A stretch of 64,000 nt of DNA, taken from an uncultured Collinsella sp. (GTDB lineage Bacteria > Actinomycetota > Coriobacteriia > Coriobacteriales > Coriobacteriaceae). The position numbers were made by a program, and so were the translations under genes. The DNA is taken from assembly GCA_900758375.1 (NCBI GenBank), contig CAAERJ010000009.1, positions 13,400 to 77,399 on the forward strand, read 5' to 3'. Shown piece after piece: positions 25,669-34,132 of this stretch. A model generated the notes under the pieces. It did no database searches and had not been told where the DNA came from. It worked only from the letters and a program-made list of their open reading frames with translations. Position 1 is the first letter of the stretch. The number at the start of each line of letters is the position of its first letter.

Positions 25669-26035
25669 AGCACCCGGTTCTGGGGCTCCGACCCTCCTCG
25701 CGTACCAACGTGCGCTTCGTCGGGCTTGTCGCTCCCGACTCCGGGCACTCCGGCCTCTTCGGAGGCGTGTCCAAGCGACAGGTTTGCTAACCATTCCCTG
25801 GGGTGGGTGTGAGCTATTGCTCCGGTAACCACCGCCTACCCCAATCTCTCTTCCGTATCCTTCGTGCGTTTTGTCTCCGCGCACCAGGTTACGTCGTCGC
25901 TTGCCGGTGCGACTCCGTGAAAACCGGCGCCGGGCGCCCCGACCTTTGCCGGGGAACGGGCGCCTACCATCTCTTGGTTTTAGGCTGCGGGTAACCCGCC
26001 CGCGGCAAACGATCGTTCGATTTGGAGGAAATCTT
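25669..26035 (+). promoter_or_regulatory. Long structured leader upstream of aguA copy 1
   Basis: A 367-nt gene-free stretch with several strong hairpins: TGTCGCT / AGCGACA enclosing GGGCAC / GTGTCC and CCTC / GAGG (about 25727-25782); TGGGGT / ACCCCA (about 25798-25843); GGCGCC / GGCGCC (about 25931-25965); and GCGGGT / ACCCGC next to the aguA ribosome site. No T tract follows. The leader may regulate aguA independently of the upstream genes (inference). Confidence 0.5.
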
Positions 26036-27241
26036 ATGCGTACGATCACCGAGTCCGAGTCCACCCCCAAGGCCGACGGCTTCTTCATGCCCGCCGAGTT
26101 CGCCCCGCAGGATCGCGTGTGGATGGGCTGGCCCCACCGCACCGACACCTGGGCCCACGGCGCCAAGCCTGCTCAGAAGCAGTATGCCGCCATCGCCCGC
26201 GCCATCTCCGAGTTCACCCCGGTCTATATGTGCGCCAACCAGGTCGACTATGCCAACTGCAAGGCCGTCTTCGAGAACGACGAGAACGTCACCGTCATCG
26301 AGATGACCACCGACGACGCCTGGTTCCGCGACACCGCCGCCACCTACGTCATCAACGGCAAGGGCGAGAAGCGCGCCAACCACTGGCACTTCAACGCCTA
26401 CGGCGGCCTCGTTGACGGCCTCTATTTCCCGTGGGACAAGGACGAGCAGATCGCCCTTAAGATGGCTGAGCTCTCCGGCTGCCGTCGCTATCGTCCCGAC
26501 GACATGATCCTCGAGGGCGGCTCCATCACCGTCGACGGCGAGGGCACCCTTGTCGTTACCGACCAGTGCCTGCTTTCCCCGGGCCGCACCTGCTCTGCGG
26601 TTCTGGAGGAGGAAGAGGATCCCGAGTCCATCTGGCCCAAGTACCACAAGAAGTTCGAGCCCTGGAGCGAGGAGCTTCGCGAGTACATGAACGAGCACCT
26701 CAAGGATTACCTGGGTGTCGAGAAGGTCATCTGGGTCAAGGAGGGCATCGACCCCGAGGAGACCAACGGCCACATCGATGACGTCGCTACGTTCATCGCC
26801 CCGGGCGTCATGGCCTGCATCTGGACCGACGATCCCGAGTACCCGTTCTATGATCAGTGCCACGCTGCCTACGAGACCCTCTCCAACGCCGTTGACGCCA
26901 AGGGCCGCAAACTGAAGGTCTACAAGCTCTGCATGCCCGTGAACCCGCTGTTTATGGACCAGGCTTCCTGCGACACCATCGACGCCGACGAGAACGCCGA
27001 GCCGCGCGTTCCCGACGAGCCGCTGATTGCTTCCTACATGAACTACCTGGTCACCAACCACGGCGTTATCGTCCCGCAGTACGGCGACGAGAACGACCAG
27101 CTGGCCGTTGACACGCTCCAGAAGATTTATGACGAGGTCTGGGGCGAGGGCGTCTACAAGTGCGTTGGCGTTCAGTCCGAGCAGGTCGTCTTCGGCGGCG
27201 GCAATATCCACTGCATTACGCAGCAGGAGCCGTCGGCTTAA
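26036..27241 (+). CDS. aguA: Agmatine deiminase-family protein, divergent copy 1
   Basis: Guanidino-group-modifying protein expected to convert agmatine to carbamoylputrescine. It has SESTPKADGFFMPAEF, FNAYGGLVDGLYFPWDKD, EGGSITVDGEGT, NGHIDDVATF and the catalytic cysteine in GGGNIHCITQQEP. Two oddities separate it from typical AguA and from copy 2: the usual W-x-RD-x-GP motif reads WFRDTAATYV, and about 28 extra residues (LEEEEDPESIWPKYHKKFEP region) follow the LEGG block, giving 401 aa instead of about 370. TTTGGAGGAAATC fixes the start. Substrate preference may differ from agmatine. Confidence 0.82.
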   Translation: MRTITESESTPKADGFFMPAEFAPQDRVWMGWPHRTDTWAHGAKPAQKQYAAIARAISEFTPVYMCANQVDYANCKAVFENDENVTVIEMTTDDAWFRDTAATYVINGKGEKRANHWHFNAYGGLVDGLYFPWDKDEQIALKMAELSGCRRYRPDDMILEGGSITVDGEGTLVVTDQCLLSPGRTCSAVLEEEEDPESIWPKYHKKFEPWSEELREYMNEHLKDYLGVEKVIWVKEGIDPEETNGHIDDVATFIAPGVMACIWTDDPEYPFYDQCHAAYETLSNAVDAKGRKLKVYKLCMPVNPLFMDQASCDTIDADENAEPRVPDEPLIASYMNYLVTNHGVIVPQYGDENDQLAVDTLQKIYDEVWGEGVYKCVGVQSEQVVFGGGNIHCITQQEPSA

Positions 27242-27395
27242 TCGTCTGGCTTCCTGAGGCACGGCACCTTCCCGTTCATTCGTCGCTTGCGTACCGAAGT
27301 ACGCGGCGCTCCTCTTTCACGGGAATCTGCCGCACCTCAGAAACCCAGCCGGTCAAGCGAACAGGGCTACCTGATTGATCGGCTGGCTTTTCTTT

Positions 27396-27433
27396 GGGCA
27401 CTCCGTTGCCTCCACATCGGAGTGCCCTTTTTC
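27396..27433 (+). terminator. Intrinsic terminator after aguA copy 1
   Basis: Perfect stem GGGCACTCCG / CGGAGTGCCC followed by TTTTTC. A second hairpin (AGCCGGTCAA / TTGATCGGCT) and an inverted GAGGCACGGCA...TGCCGCACCTC pair lie between it and the aguA stop. Confidence 0.88.
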
Positions 27434-27436
27434 TTT

Positions 27437-27521
27437 GATTGAATACGCGTCTGATCTGGGATTTATTGCGGGTTAGGCCAATTGTTCGCTTGAATTTCCC
27501 AGGTCAGACGCGTATTCAATT
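27437..27521. repeat. Long inverted repeat, 24-bp arms
   Basis: Arms beginning ATTGAATACGCGTCTGA and ending TCAGACGCGTATTCAAT pair over 24 positions with one mismatch, around a 37-nt AT-rich loop. It lies in the gap between the aguA terminator and the leader of the second permease. Function unknown. Confidence 0.7.
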
Positions 27522-27645
27522 GCTGATAGTTTCCGGTTGCGAGCGCGACCGTTTTGATCGGAGTATCTATGTACCAGCGTATCGTTATCTACACGCGCCT
27601 GTTCCGCGAGCGTTGGTCCAACAATTGCATCCTCTCTTCTCTTTG

Positions 27646-27721
27646 GGATGGCACCTGCACCGGTGACGCGGCCTGCAACCCTACCTTGGGCTGCGCCTTC
27701 GGTACAGATGCCATCCTTTTT
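27646..27721 (+). promoter_or_regulatory. Leader terminator (candidate attenuator) of aguD copy 2
   Basis: Stem GGATGGCA / TGCCATCC, with ACCG / CGGT inside it, is followed directly by TTTTT. Only 5 nt later comes the ribosome site TAGGGGGAGC of the next gene. An intrinsic terminator this close upstream of a start codon is the usual layout of attenuators and riboswitches (established principle). The sensing part would be the preceding 110 nt. No known aptamer was recognised. Confidence 0.6.
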
Positions 27722-27740
27722 GCTGTAGGGGGAGCGTGCC

Positions 27741-29132
27741 ATGGTAGGTAAAAAGTTCTCCCTGTTCGAGGTCATCCTCTCGGTTATCTGCGTTGTCTTT
27801 ACCATCGAGGCGGCTGCTCCGGCGTCTGCCATGGGTAACGTGCAGTTCTTCTGGTGGATCTTCCTCATCATTACGTTTTTGCTTCCCTATGGCCTGGTGG
27901 TGGCCGAGCTCGGTACGGCGTTCGATTCCGAGGGCGGCCTGTACGATTGGGTTCGCCTGGGCTTGGGCGACCGTTGGGGCGCCCGTTGCTCCTGGTGCTA
28001 CTGGGTCAACTTTCCACTGTGGGTGGCAAGTATCGCCTGTATGTTCCCCAGTGTCATCAATGCGGTATGGGGCATCGAGTTTTCGCTCGGGGTTCGAATT
28101 GCCATCGAGCTTGCCTTTGTGTGGGGCGTCACGGTCATGGCGATGCACCCGGTGGCCGAGGCCGATTGGGTCATGGACGGCGGTGCCGTCATCAAGGTGC
28201 TCATTACCGCCGTGGTGGGAATCGTCGGCATCTGGTTTGCCTGCAATAACGGCTTTGCCAACGATATGTCGTTTAAGACCTTCATTCCAGATTTGGGCGA
28301 CACCAATTCGTTGACGTACCTATCGATTATCCTGTTCAACTTTATGGGCTTCGAAGTGGTCGCGACCTTTGCCAGCACGATGAAAAACCCATCGCGCGAT
28401 ATCCCCAAGGCGGTCATTGCCGGTGGCGTGGCCATTGCGGCGATCTACATCATTTGCGGTATCGGCATTGGAGCTGCGGTTCCTACCGAGCAGCTTTCGC
28501 TCGATTCGGGCATTGTGGACGCGGTCGCCGCCATGTTGGGGCGCAGCCATCCGCTGACGATGGTCGTGGGCGTGGCCTTTTTGGTGACGCTGTTCGCCAA
28601 CATGATCTGCTGGAGCTTTGGCGTTAACAACGTGGCGAGCTATGCCGCGCGCCATGGCAACATGCCGCGTCCCTTTGCGCTGGTGTCCAAGAAGACCGGC
28701 ATGCCCAATGGCTCGGCAATCATTAACGGTTGCTTTGCCAGCCTGGTACTACTGCTCCAGATCCCGCTGGGCGAGGGCTCCGACGTCTTTTGGGTTTTCT
28801 TCTCGATGAACGTCGTCTTCCTGCTTATGAGCTATATCCCGATGTTCCCAGCGTTTTGGCGCCTGCGCAAATATGACGATCGCCCGCGCGTGTTCCGCGC
28901 GCCCTTCGAGGGCAAGGTGCTTGCGGTGGCACTTGCGATTCCCGTGGTGGAGCTTGTGCTTTCGATTGTCGCTACGATTGTGCCGCTCAACGGCTCGTCC
29001 GCCGAAATGACAAAGTTGCCCATTCTCATGGGTGTAGTGATCGCCGTGTTGCTGGGCGAGGTTTCGCGCCTCATATCGCGCCGCGGCCGCAGCGTCGACA
29101 ATCCCGGCGTTGGCGTGTATAGAAAACGCTAA
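27741..29132 (+). CDS. aguD: Agmatine/putrescine antiporter-like APC permease, copy 2
   Basis: A 463 aa paralogue of the permease at 24229. The openings (VICVVFTIEAAAPASAMGNVQFFWWIFL) and the segments GGLYDWVRLGLGDRWGARCSWCYWVNFPLWVAS and LFNFMGFEVVATFASTM align closely. It lacks the acidic C-terminal tail of copy 1. GGGGGAGCG precedes the ATG. Substrate could be agmatine, another guanidine compound or an amino acid. It has its own leader with a terminator hairpin and is followed by a LuxR gene, so its control looks separate from ptcA-aguD-aguA. Confidence 0.83.
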   Translation: MVGKKFSLFEVILSVICVVFTIEAAAPASAMGNVQFFWWIFLIITFLLPYGLVVAELGTAFDSEGGLYDWVRLGLGDRWGARCSWCYWVNFPLWVASIACMFPSVINAVWGIEFSLGVRIAIELAFVWGVTVMAMHPVAEADWVMDGGAVIKVLITAVVGIVGIWFACNNGFANDMSFKTFIPDLGDTNSLTYLSIILFNFMGFEVVATFASTMKNPSRDIPKAVIAGGVAIAAIYIICGIGIGAAVPTEQLSLDSGIVDAVAAMLGRSHPLTMVVGVAFLVTLFANMICWSFGVNNVASYAARHGNMPRPFALVSKKTGMPNGSAIINGCFASLVLLLQIPLGEGSDVFWVFFSMNVVFLLMSYIPMFPAFWRLRKYDDRPRVFRAPFEGKVLAVALAIPVVELVLSIVATIVPLNGSSAEMTKLPILMGVVIAVLLGEVSRLISRRGRSVDNPGVGVYRKR

Positions 29133-29231
29133 CCGTGAAGGGCTTTGTCCACCGACACGGGACTAAAACCAGGGTTGCTTCCAAGTTAACAAATCGCTGC
29201 GAGGATTACTGCGGCAATCGTGAAGGTTATG

Positions 29232-29423
29232 CTAACGGTTGCGCTGGTCGAATGAAGAGGAGAGCTTAGGCGCAAAGTAGGGGACGTGTCCCAGGTAAGG
29301 GCAGCTGTCGTTGCGCTCATCAACGATGCAAGGAACGTCATCGTAGGTCATGGTCGAACCGATCTTGGCGATGGCCTTGGCGGCAGGCGCGACAATAATC
29401 TTGAGCGGTGTAATCGGCGCCAT
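29232..29423 (-). CDS. Small hypothetical protein, 63 aa
   Basis: A short minus-strand gene with a strong ribosome site, GAAAGGAGATGCC directly before the ATG, and the same GC-rich codon choice as true genes nearby. The product opens MAPITPLKIIVAPAAKAIAK and includes VPCIVDERNDSCPYLGHVPY with two cysteines nine residues apart. I recognise no family. It lies between the second permease (convergent) and the second membrane LuxR gene (divergent), so LuxR control is possible. Without homologues I cannot exclude a chance reading frame. Confidence 0.55.
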   Translation of the reverse strand: MAPITPLKIIVAPAAKAIAKIGSTMTYDDVPCIVDERNDSCPYLGHVPYFAPKLSSSFDQRNR

Positions 29424-29512
29424 GGCATCTCCTTTCGATCTTGGTATTCGTCGATGTTTCTACCATAACCGTAATGCGGAATCAAGCTGGTTGTGCGCGG
29501 AATGAGGGTAGT

Positions 29513-30505
29513 ATGAGCTTCGCATTCTTTATCTACACGATTCTTGTCATGGGCATTGGATTGGTAACGGCATCAACTGCACTCGTAATATGGCTCATGA
29601 CTCGTCGACGCGATTGTTTGGTGGCGGCCGCGGGCTTCCTTCTCTATGTCTTCGATATGTCGGTGATCTTCTTTGATGAGTACAACCGGCTCAAATATGA
29701 CTATTTGGTGACGTTTAATGAGCCGCTTCAACATCCGTTACTGCGCTGCGCGCTGGGCGTGGCGATTCTTGCGTGCGTATGGCTTTGGGTAACGTTTCGC
29801 TTACACGATGAGGTAACCGTTAAGCGTGTTGCCGCATATGTCGTACCGATCGCCGTGCTTCAGCTTGCTCTGGTACCTCGTACTGGCTTTGCGAGCCAGA
29901 TTCAGCAATATCTTTTTTGGCTTGCGCGCGATTTGGGAATGGCATTCTGCTTGGTATATGCTTACGCCCGCTATCGCAAGACGGAGAATAGGGCTGAGCG
30001 GCTCGATCTTGAGCGCTCTCGGACGTTCTTTCGCATAGCCTGCGTGCTTACCGTGATGGTGGTTATCGAGGATACCTATATGATCCTATTCTGCACGCCT
30101 GACGTTGACAACGTGATAGTGAGCGCCTTTTTATGGTATCTGGGCGAGCGGAATATCTCAGAGAATTTATTGTTTGTGGCTGCAGCCGTTCAGCTATTTA
30201 AACAGTTCAGCCATATCTTACGTGTGTTCTCGCGTCACCCTCGTGCCGATGAAGAGGTAGCGACAGAGCGCCGTGATGCACGGGAGGACCTTGTCTCGCG
30301 TGTTGTGATTTTCTCGGACGAGCATGGGCTTTCAAAGCGCGAACAGGAAGTGCTTACACTCGTATTGCGTGGACTCGATGTCCAAAATATTGCTAATGAA
30401 CTTGTGATTAGTCCGGGTACCGTCAAGGCTCACCTGCATCGCATCTATGTAAAGAGCGAAGTCAAGGCGCGTGACGACTTGATTGAGGCATTCTGGCGCT
30501 CGTGA
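29513..30505 (+). CDS. Membrane-anchored LuxR-family regulator 2
   Basis: Same architecture as the LuxR protein at 21725: about seven hydrophobic helices over residues 1-230, then a cytoplasmic linker and a C-terminal LuxR helix-turn-helix with LSKREQEVLTLVLRGLDVQNIANELVISPGTVKAHLHRIYVK (paraphrased span). The word YLGERNISENL corresponds to YLSERNFSENF in the first protein, so the two are paralogues. The protein is 330 aa. Start chosen at the ATG preceded by AATGAGGGTAGT. It lies between the second permease and the amidohydrolase-MATE operon and may regulate either one (inference). Confidence 0.88.
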   Translation: MSFAFFIYTILVMGIGLVTASTALVIWLMTRRRDCLVAAAGFLLYVFDMSVIFFDEYNRLKYDYLVTFNEPLQHPLLRCALGVAILACVWLWVTFRLHDEVTVKRVAAYVVPIAVLQLALVPRTGFASQIQQYLFWLARDLGMAFCLVYAYARYRKTENRAERLDLERSRTFFRIACVLTVMVVIEDTYMILFCTPDVDNVIVSAFLWYLGERNISENLLFVAAAVQLFKQFSHILRVFSRHPRADEEVATERRDAREDLVSRVVIFSDEHGLSKREQEVLTLVLRGLDVQNIANELVISPGTVKAHLHRIYVKSEVKARDDLIEAFWRS

Positions 30506-30697
30506 GGCTGGAGTGGTCCGGCTGACGGTGTATCGCAGACTGCTCGGCGTAAAGAAGCGACAATTAACTTAGACAATAAAATACCTGTTCAGACGTGTAA
30601 ACCTGCTTAATCCGTCCGTTCGCTCGGTTCCATCTTGGCAGCTTGTGCTGGAGGTGCGTCAATGGGTGTTGACGCGGGGCGTAGGGCGCTGGACAGA

Positions 30698-30760
30698 CGC
30701 CCAATTGCCTGTAGGCACGTGTCACGAGGGGGCGGCAAATGCTCCCTCACCGATTGGGCG
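30698..30760 (+). promoter_or_regulatory. Possible three-way-junction RNA leader of amidohydrolase operon
   Basis: Closing stem CGCCCAAT / ATTGGGCG encloses a small hairpin TGCC-TGTA-GGCA and an 8-bp hairpin GAGGGGGC / GCTCCCTC with a 7-nt loop. A GC-rich stem GGCGC/GCGCC follows. The layout resembles a compact aptamer 50 nt upstream of the start codon. No known riboswitch class was recognised; the rest of the 306-nt gap shows no gene. Confidence 0.45.
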
Positions 30761-30811
30761 CGCCGTATCGTGGCGCTTATCCATTGTCCTGTAACGTCTG
30801 AGGAGGCTCAT

Positions 30812-32440
30812 ATGGACAAAGCGGATTTAGTCATCAAAAGTAATGCTGTGTTCACTGGTGACGGGCTGGCACCGTTCAAGGGCGGCGTTGCCATCGCGGG
30901 TGACAGAATTGTTGCGTGCGGCGAAGATAAGTACCTCGACGCTTTTATCGGGTCCGATACCGAGGTGCGCGACTATGGCGATAAGCTCGTCATGCCTGGC
31001 ATTATCGATTCACACACTCACTATGCCCAGGGCGCCTTTTTGACCGATCCCGATTTCGCCGTCAATCTCATCGATTGCACAAGCTTCGAGCAGTGTATGG
31101 AACGCGTGCAGGCGTTTGCCAAAGACCACCCGAACAACGAGTGGATCGTGGGCTGTCAGGTTATCCAGTTCCAGTGGGACGTGCCCGAGATGCCTACGGC
31201 GACAATGATCGATGAGTACATTTCGGACCGTCCGGTCTTTTTGCAGCAGGTTGACATGCACACGTTTAGTGCCAACACCTGTGCAATCGAGAAAATCGGC
31301 GTTACTGCTGAAACGCCAGACCCATCAGGCGGCAAGATTCTTAAGGATGAAGCTGGCAACCCTACTGGGGTCTTCTCGAACAACGCGGGAGCCCTTTTCA
31401 TGGATGAGGTATACAATCCTGCCCCCGAGGTGGCTAGTGCTTCCTTTGCCAAGACTGCGCATCGCGCCAACGCTCTCGGCATTACAACAGTCGGCATGGT
31501 TAACCCCACTTTTGTGAGCATGGATAACCCCTATAAATTCCTTGCGGAACTCAACCGCAAGGGCGAGCATCCGTTGCGCGTGTTCATGTACACAGACCTT
31601 TTTGAGAACGAGGCCATGACGCTCGAGGAGATTCGGGCGAAATACGACTTCCCGGGCACGCAAGTCGAGTGGCACGGCTTTAAGCAGTTCATTGACGGCG
31701 TGTGTTCCGATCATACTGCTTGGATGCTCGAGCCCTATGCTAATGCTCCCGAGACCTGTGGCGAGCCGGCTGAGGATCCAGAGCGCGTGCGCAAAGCCAT
31801 CCTTAAAGCGCTTGAGTGGGGTGTCGACACGCGCATCCATGCCATAGGCGATCGTTCTGTACGCTTTATCCTGGACTGCTTCGAGGAGGGTGAGAAGCGT
31901 TACGGTCTTATGGGCTGTCGTCACTCCATGGAGCACAACGAGACTGTTCAACCTGAGGATTTGCCGCGCTATGCGGAGCTCGGCGTCTGTCCGGCCATGC
32001 AGCCGTGGCATATGCTGCTTGATATGGCAGACTTGGCAAAGGACGACGCCGTTGGTCCCGAGCGCGCGGCGCTCTCGTGGCCAATTCATAGCCTGCTCGC
32101 GAGCGGTGCCTGCGTGCATCTGGGCTCCGACTTCCCGGTCGTGGGGCTTGAGCCTATGGAGGAAGTCTATGGAGCGGTCTACCGCATGCTCGAGGATGGA
32201 TCTAATCCTGAGGGTTGGTTCCCCGAGGAGCGAATCACTATGGCCGAGGCCCTGCGCGCATACACCTACGGCAGCGCCTACGCTATGCATGCTGAGGACC
32301 GCATCGGCACACTCGCCTGCGGCAAGCAAGCCGACATTTGCGTACTCGACCGCAATCTCTTTACCTGCGAGCCGGCAGAGGTGCTCGAGGCTACCGCGGC
32401 CCTTACGATGATCGCCGGCAAGGTGGTCTTTGAGGCCTAG
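30812..32440 (+). CDS. Amidohydrolase family protein (YtcJ-like)
   Basis: Metal-dependent hydrolase of the amidohydrolase superfamily, 542 aa, cytoplasmic. Metal ligands and catalytic residues are visible: HTH in MPGIIDSHTHYAQG, HAIGDRSVRF, HSMEHNE and LGSDFPV; the C-terminal part ends with the usual GTLACGKQADICVLDRNLF. GAGGAGG precedes the start. The MATE exporter begins 87 nt later, so substrate hydrolysis and export may be linked. In this polyamine island an N-acyl or amidine substrate is possible, but the sequence does not reveal it. Confidence 0.87.
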   Translation: MDKADLVIKSNAVFTGDGLAPFKGGVAIAGDRIVACGEDKYLDAFIGSDTEVRDYGDKLVMPGIIDSHTHYAQGAFLTDPDFAVNLIDCTSFEQCMERVQAFAKDHPNNEWIVGCQVIQFQWDVPEMPTATMIDEYISDRPVFLQQVDMHTFSANTCAIEKIGVTAETPDPSGGKILKDEAGNPTGVFSNNAGALFMDEVYNPAPEVASASFAKTAHRANALGITTVGMVNPTFVSMDNPYKFLAELNRKGEHPLRVFMYTDLFENEAMTLEEIRAKYDFPGTQVEWHGFKQFIDGVCSDHTAWMLEPYANAPETCGEPAEDPERVRKAILKALEWGVDTRIHAIGDRSVRFILDCFEEGEKRYGLMGCRHSMEHNETVQPEDLPRYAELGVCPAMQPWHMLLDMADLAKDDAVGPERAALSWPIHSLLASGACVHLGSDFPVVGLEPMEEVYGAVYRMLEDGSNPEGWFPEERITMAEALRAYTYGSAYAMHAEDRIGTLACGKQADICVLDRNLFTCEPAEVLEATAALTMIAGKVVFEA

Positions 32441-32527
32441 CGCCATCGTTTGGTTGGGCGGCTTGGCGCCAGTTGTCAGCCGCCTGACATCCATTCAGCA
32501 CTACTCTCTCAAGGAAAGGGGAGAACA

Positions 32528-33904
32528 ATGGCAGAAGAAGTAACCGCTGCCGTGGAGGAGGAGCGCGAGCTCGCCTCCCAACCGATTCCCGGTCTGGTGC
32601 GTAAGTACACCATCGTCACCGGCCAGGGCATGCTCGCCCAGATCATCATGGTGGTCCTCGAGGGCCTCGTGATGGGTTGGGGCCTGGGTGCCCACGGCCT
32701 GGCCTGCGTCTCGATCATCATGTCGGTCGAGTACATCAACCTGGCCTTTGGCAACCTGTTTGGCACCGGCGTGCCCGCCGTGGTGGGCAACCTTTTGGGT
32801 GCCGGCGACATTAAGGGCGCAAGCAAGGCTTTTAGCCAGGGCTTTTGGCTCACCACGATTGTGAGTGTGCTGCTTGCTGTGGTGATGGCCGTGTTTACCG
32901 AGCCCATCTGCGCATTCTTTGGCGCCACGCCCGACATCATGGCCGATACCGTTGCCGGCGTGCGCACCTTCGCCGTGCTGCTGCCGCTCACGGTCATTGG
33001 CCAGATGGTCACCGCTGTGATGCGTGTGGACGAGAAGGTTCAGGTCCAGGCCAACCTCATGACCGTTTCGGCCATCGTTGCCATCTGCTGGCTCGCGCTT
33101 TCTACGTTTGTGCTCAAGTTTGGCGTTATGGGCGCCGGCGTGTACTACGGGCTTTCCATCGGTATCTGGGCCATCGGTATCTTCTGGTTCATCGGGGGCA
33201 AAAAGTCCCAGCTCCAGATTAGCCTGGCCGACCTTAAGCTCGACCTCGCCGTCTGCGGCCAGATCCTCAAGATCGGCTTCCCGTTCTTCCTGGTCCAGGG
33301 CGCGACCTTTATCTTTAACACCGTTGCCAACTCGCTTTTGGGCTCGCTCGGCGGCGACATGGGCTCGCTCTACATCGCAGCCTTTGGCGTGATCAACGGC
33401 TACATCCTCTACATCACCATGATGGTTGCCCAGTGCTTCTCCTATGGCCTGCAGCCCATCGCTGCCTTCAACGCCGGCGCAAAGGCTTGGGCGCGCCTTA
33501 AGGAGACGCTCTCTTGCACGCTTAAGTACCAGGTTGTGACGCTGGCGCTGGTCACCGTCGCGCTCTGGCTTGCCGCCACTCCGGTGTGCGCCTTCTTTGC
33601 CGGCAGCGATCCTGCGCTCGTTGAGGTTGCCGCTAACGCCACGCGTACCGTCATCCTGGCTGTTGCCCTGGGCTATCTTGCCATGACCATGTCGATATAT
33701 TTCCAGGCGGTCGAGAAGGTTGGTGTCGCCACGTTTACCGGCCTGCTTCGCTATGTGATCTGCTCAGTGCCGCTTATGTACCTCCTCGGCAACATGATGG
33801 GTGTTGAGGGCGTGTGGATCGCCCTGGTGGTGGCCGACGCCATTACCGGCATCATCTCCATTGCGCTCGCCGCGCACGAGTCCAAGCGCCTTGCCACGCT
33901 CTAG
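32528..33904 (+). CDS. MATE-family efflux transporter
   Basis: Twelve-helix exporter (458 aa) of the MATE/polysaccharide-export superfamily, driven by H+ or Na+. Typical features are VSIIMSVEYINLAFGNLFGTGVPAVVGNLLGAGD near the first repeat and AQCFSYGLQPIAAFNAGAKAWARLKETL in the second repeat. The N-terminus is an acidic cytoplasmic tail. AAGGAAAGGGGAG precedes the ATG. It probably shares a transcript with the upstream amidohydrolase. Substrate unknown; it ends at a strong terminator. Confidence 0.88.
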   Translation: MAEEVTAAVEEERELASQPIPGLVRKYTIVTGQGMLAQIIMVVLEGLVMGWGLGAHGLACVSIIMSVEYINLAFGNLFGTGVPAVVGNLLGAGDIKGASKAFSQGFWLTTIVSVLLAVVMAVFTEPICAFFGATPDIMADTVAGVRTFAVLLPLTVIGQMVTAVMRVDEKVQVQANLMTVSAIVAICWLALSTFVLKFGVMGAGVYYGLSIGIWAIGIFWFIGGKKSQLQISLADLKLDLAVCGQILKIGFPFFLVQGATFIFNTVANSLLGSLGGDMGSLYIAAFGVINGYILYITMMVAQCFSYGLQPIAAFNAGAKAWARLKETLSCTLKYQVVTLALVTVALWLAATPVCAFFAGSDPALVEVAANATRTVILAVALGYLAMTMSIYFQAVEKVGVATFTGLLRYVICSVPLMYLLGNMMGVEGVWIALVVADAITGIISIALAAHESKRLATL

Positions 33905-33953
33905 GCTCGGACATGGCTGGCGTACGATAGTCGAACAAGTTAACTCGCCTGCA

Positions 33954-33993
33954 AGCCACCACAATGGGGACAGCCCCCATTGTGGTGGCTTTT
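33954..33993 (+). terminator. Intrinsic terminator of MATE gene
   Basis: Perfect 16-bp stem AGCCACCACAATGGGG / CCCCATTGTGGTGGCT then TTT. It closely resembles the flavodiiron gene terminator in stem and GGACAG loop. Confidence 0.9.
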
Positions 33994-34048
33994 GTTATTT
34001 AGGGTCTGAGATTTCGGCTCTATAAATAATGCTTTTGAACTAGGCTAC

Positions 34049-34117
34049 TATAAGATTGTGGTAAACGCTAATATAAGATTATGGCGAATGAAACTATCCG
34101 ATTATGGTAACAGCGCA
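34049..34117 (+). repeat. Three 23-bp iterons upstream of DUF4143 ATPase
   Basis: TATAAGATTGTGG, TATAAGATTATGG and TATCCGATTATGG start exactly 23 bp apart, with unrelated 10-bp spacers. They end 26 bp before the ATPase start. They may be an operator array, possibly autoregulatory (inference). Confidence 0.6.
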
Positions 34118-34132
34118 ATAAGGGGCGTTGAT

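Noticed and set aside
25931..25980. Cobalamin-type riboswitch before aguA
   Set aside because: A fragment like GCCGGTGCGACTCCG is present, but the rest of the class consensus is absent and the downstream gene does not fit.
27554..27751. Leader peptide gene (65 residues) before the second antiporter
   Set aside because: It covers the terminator hairpin and lacks a run of a regulatory amino acid; more likely an untranslated leader.
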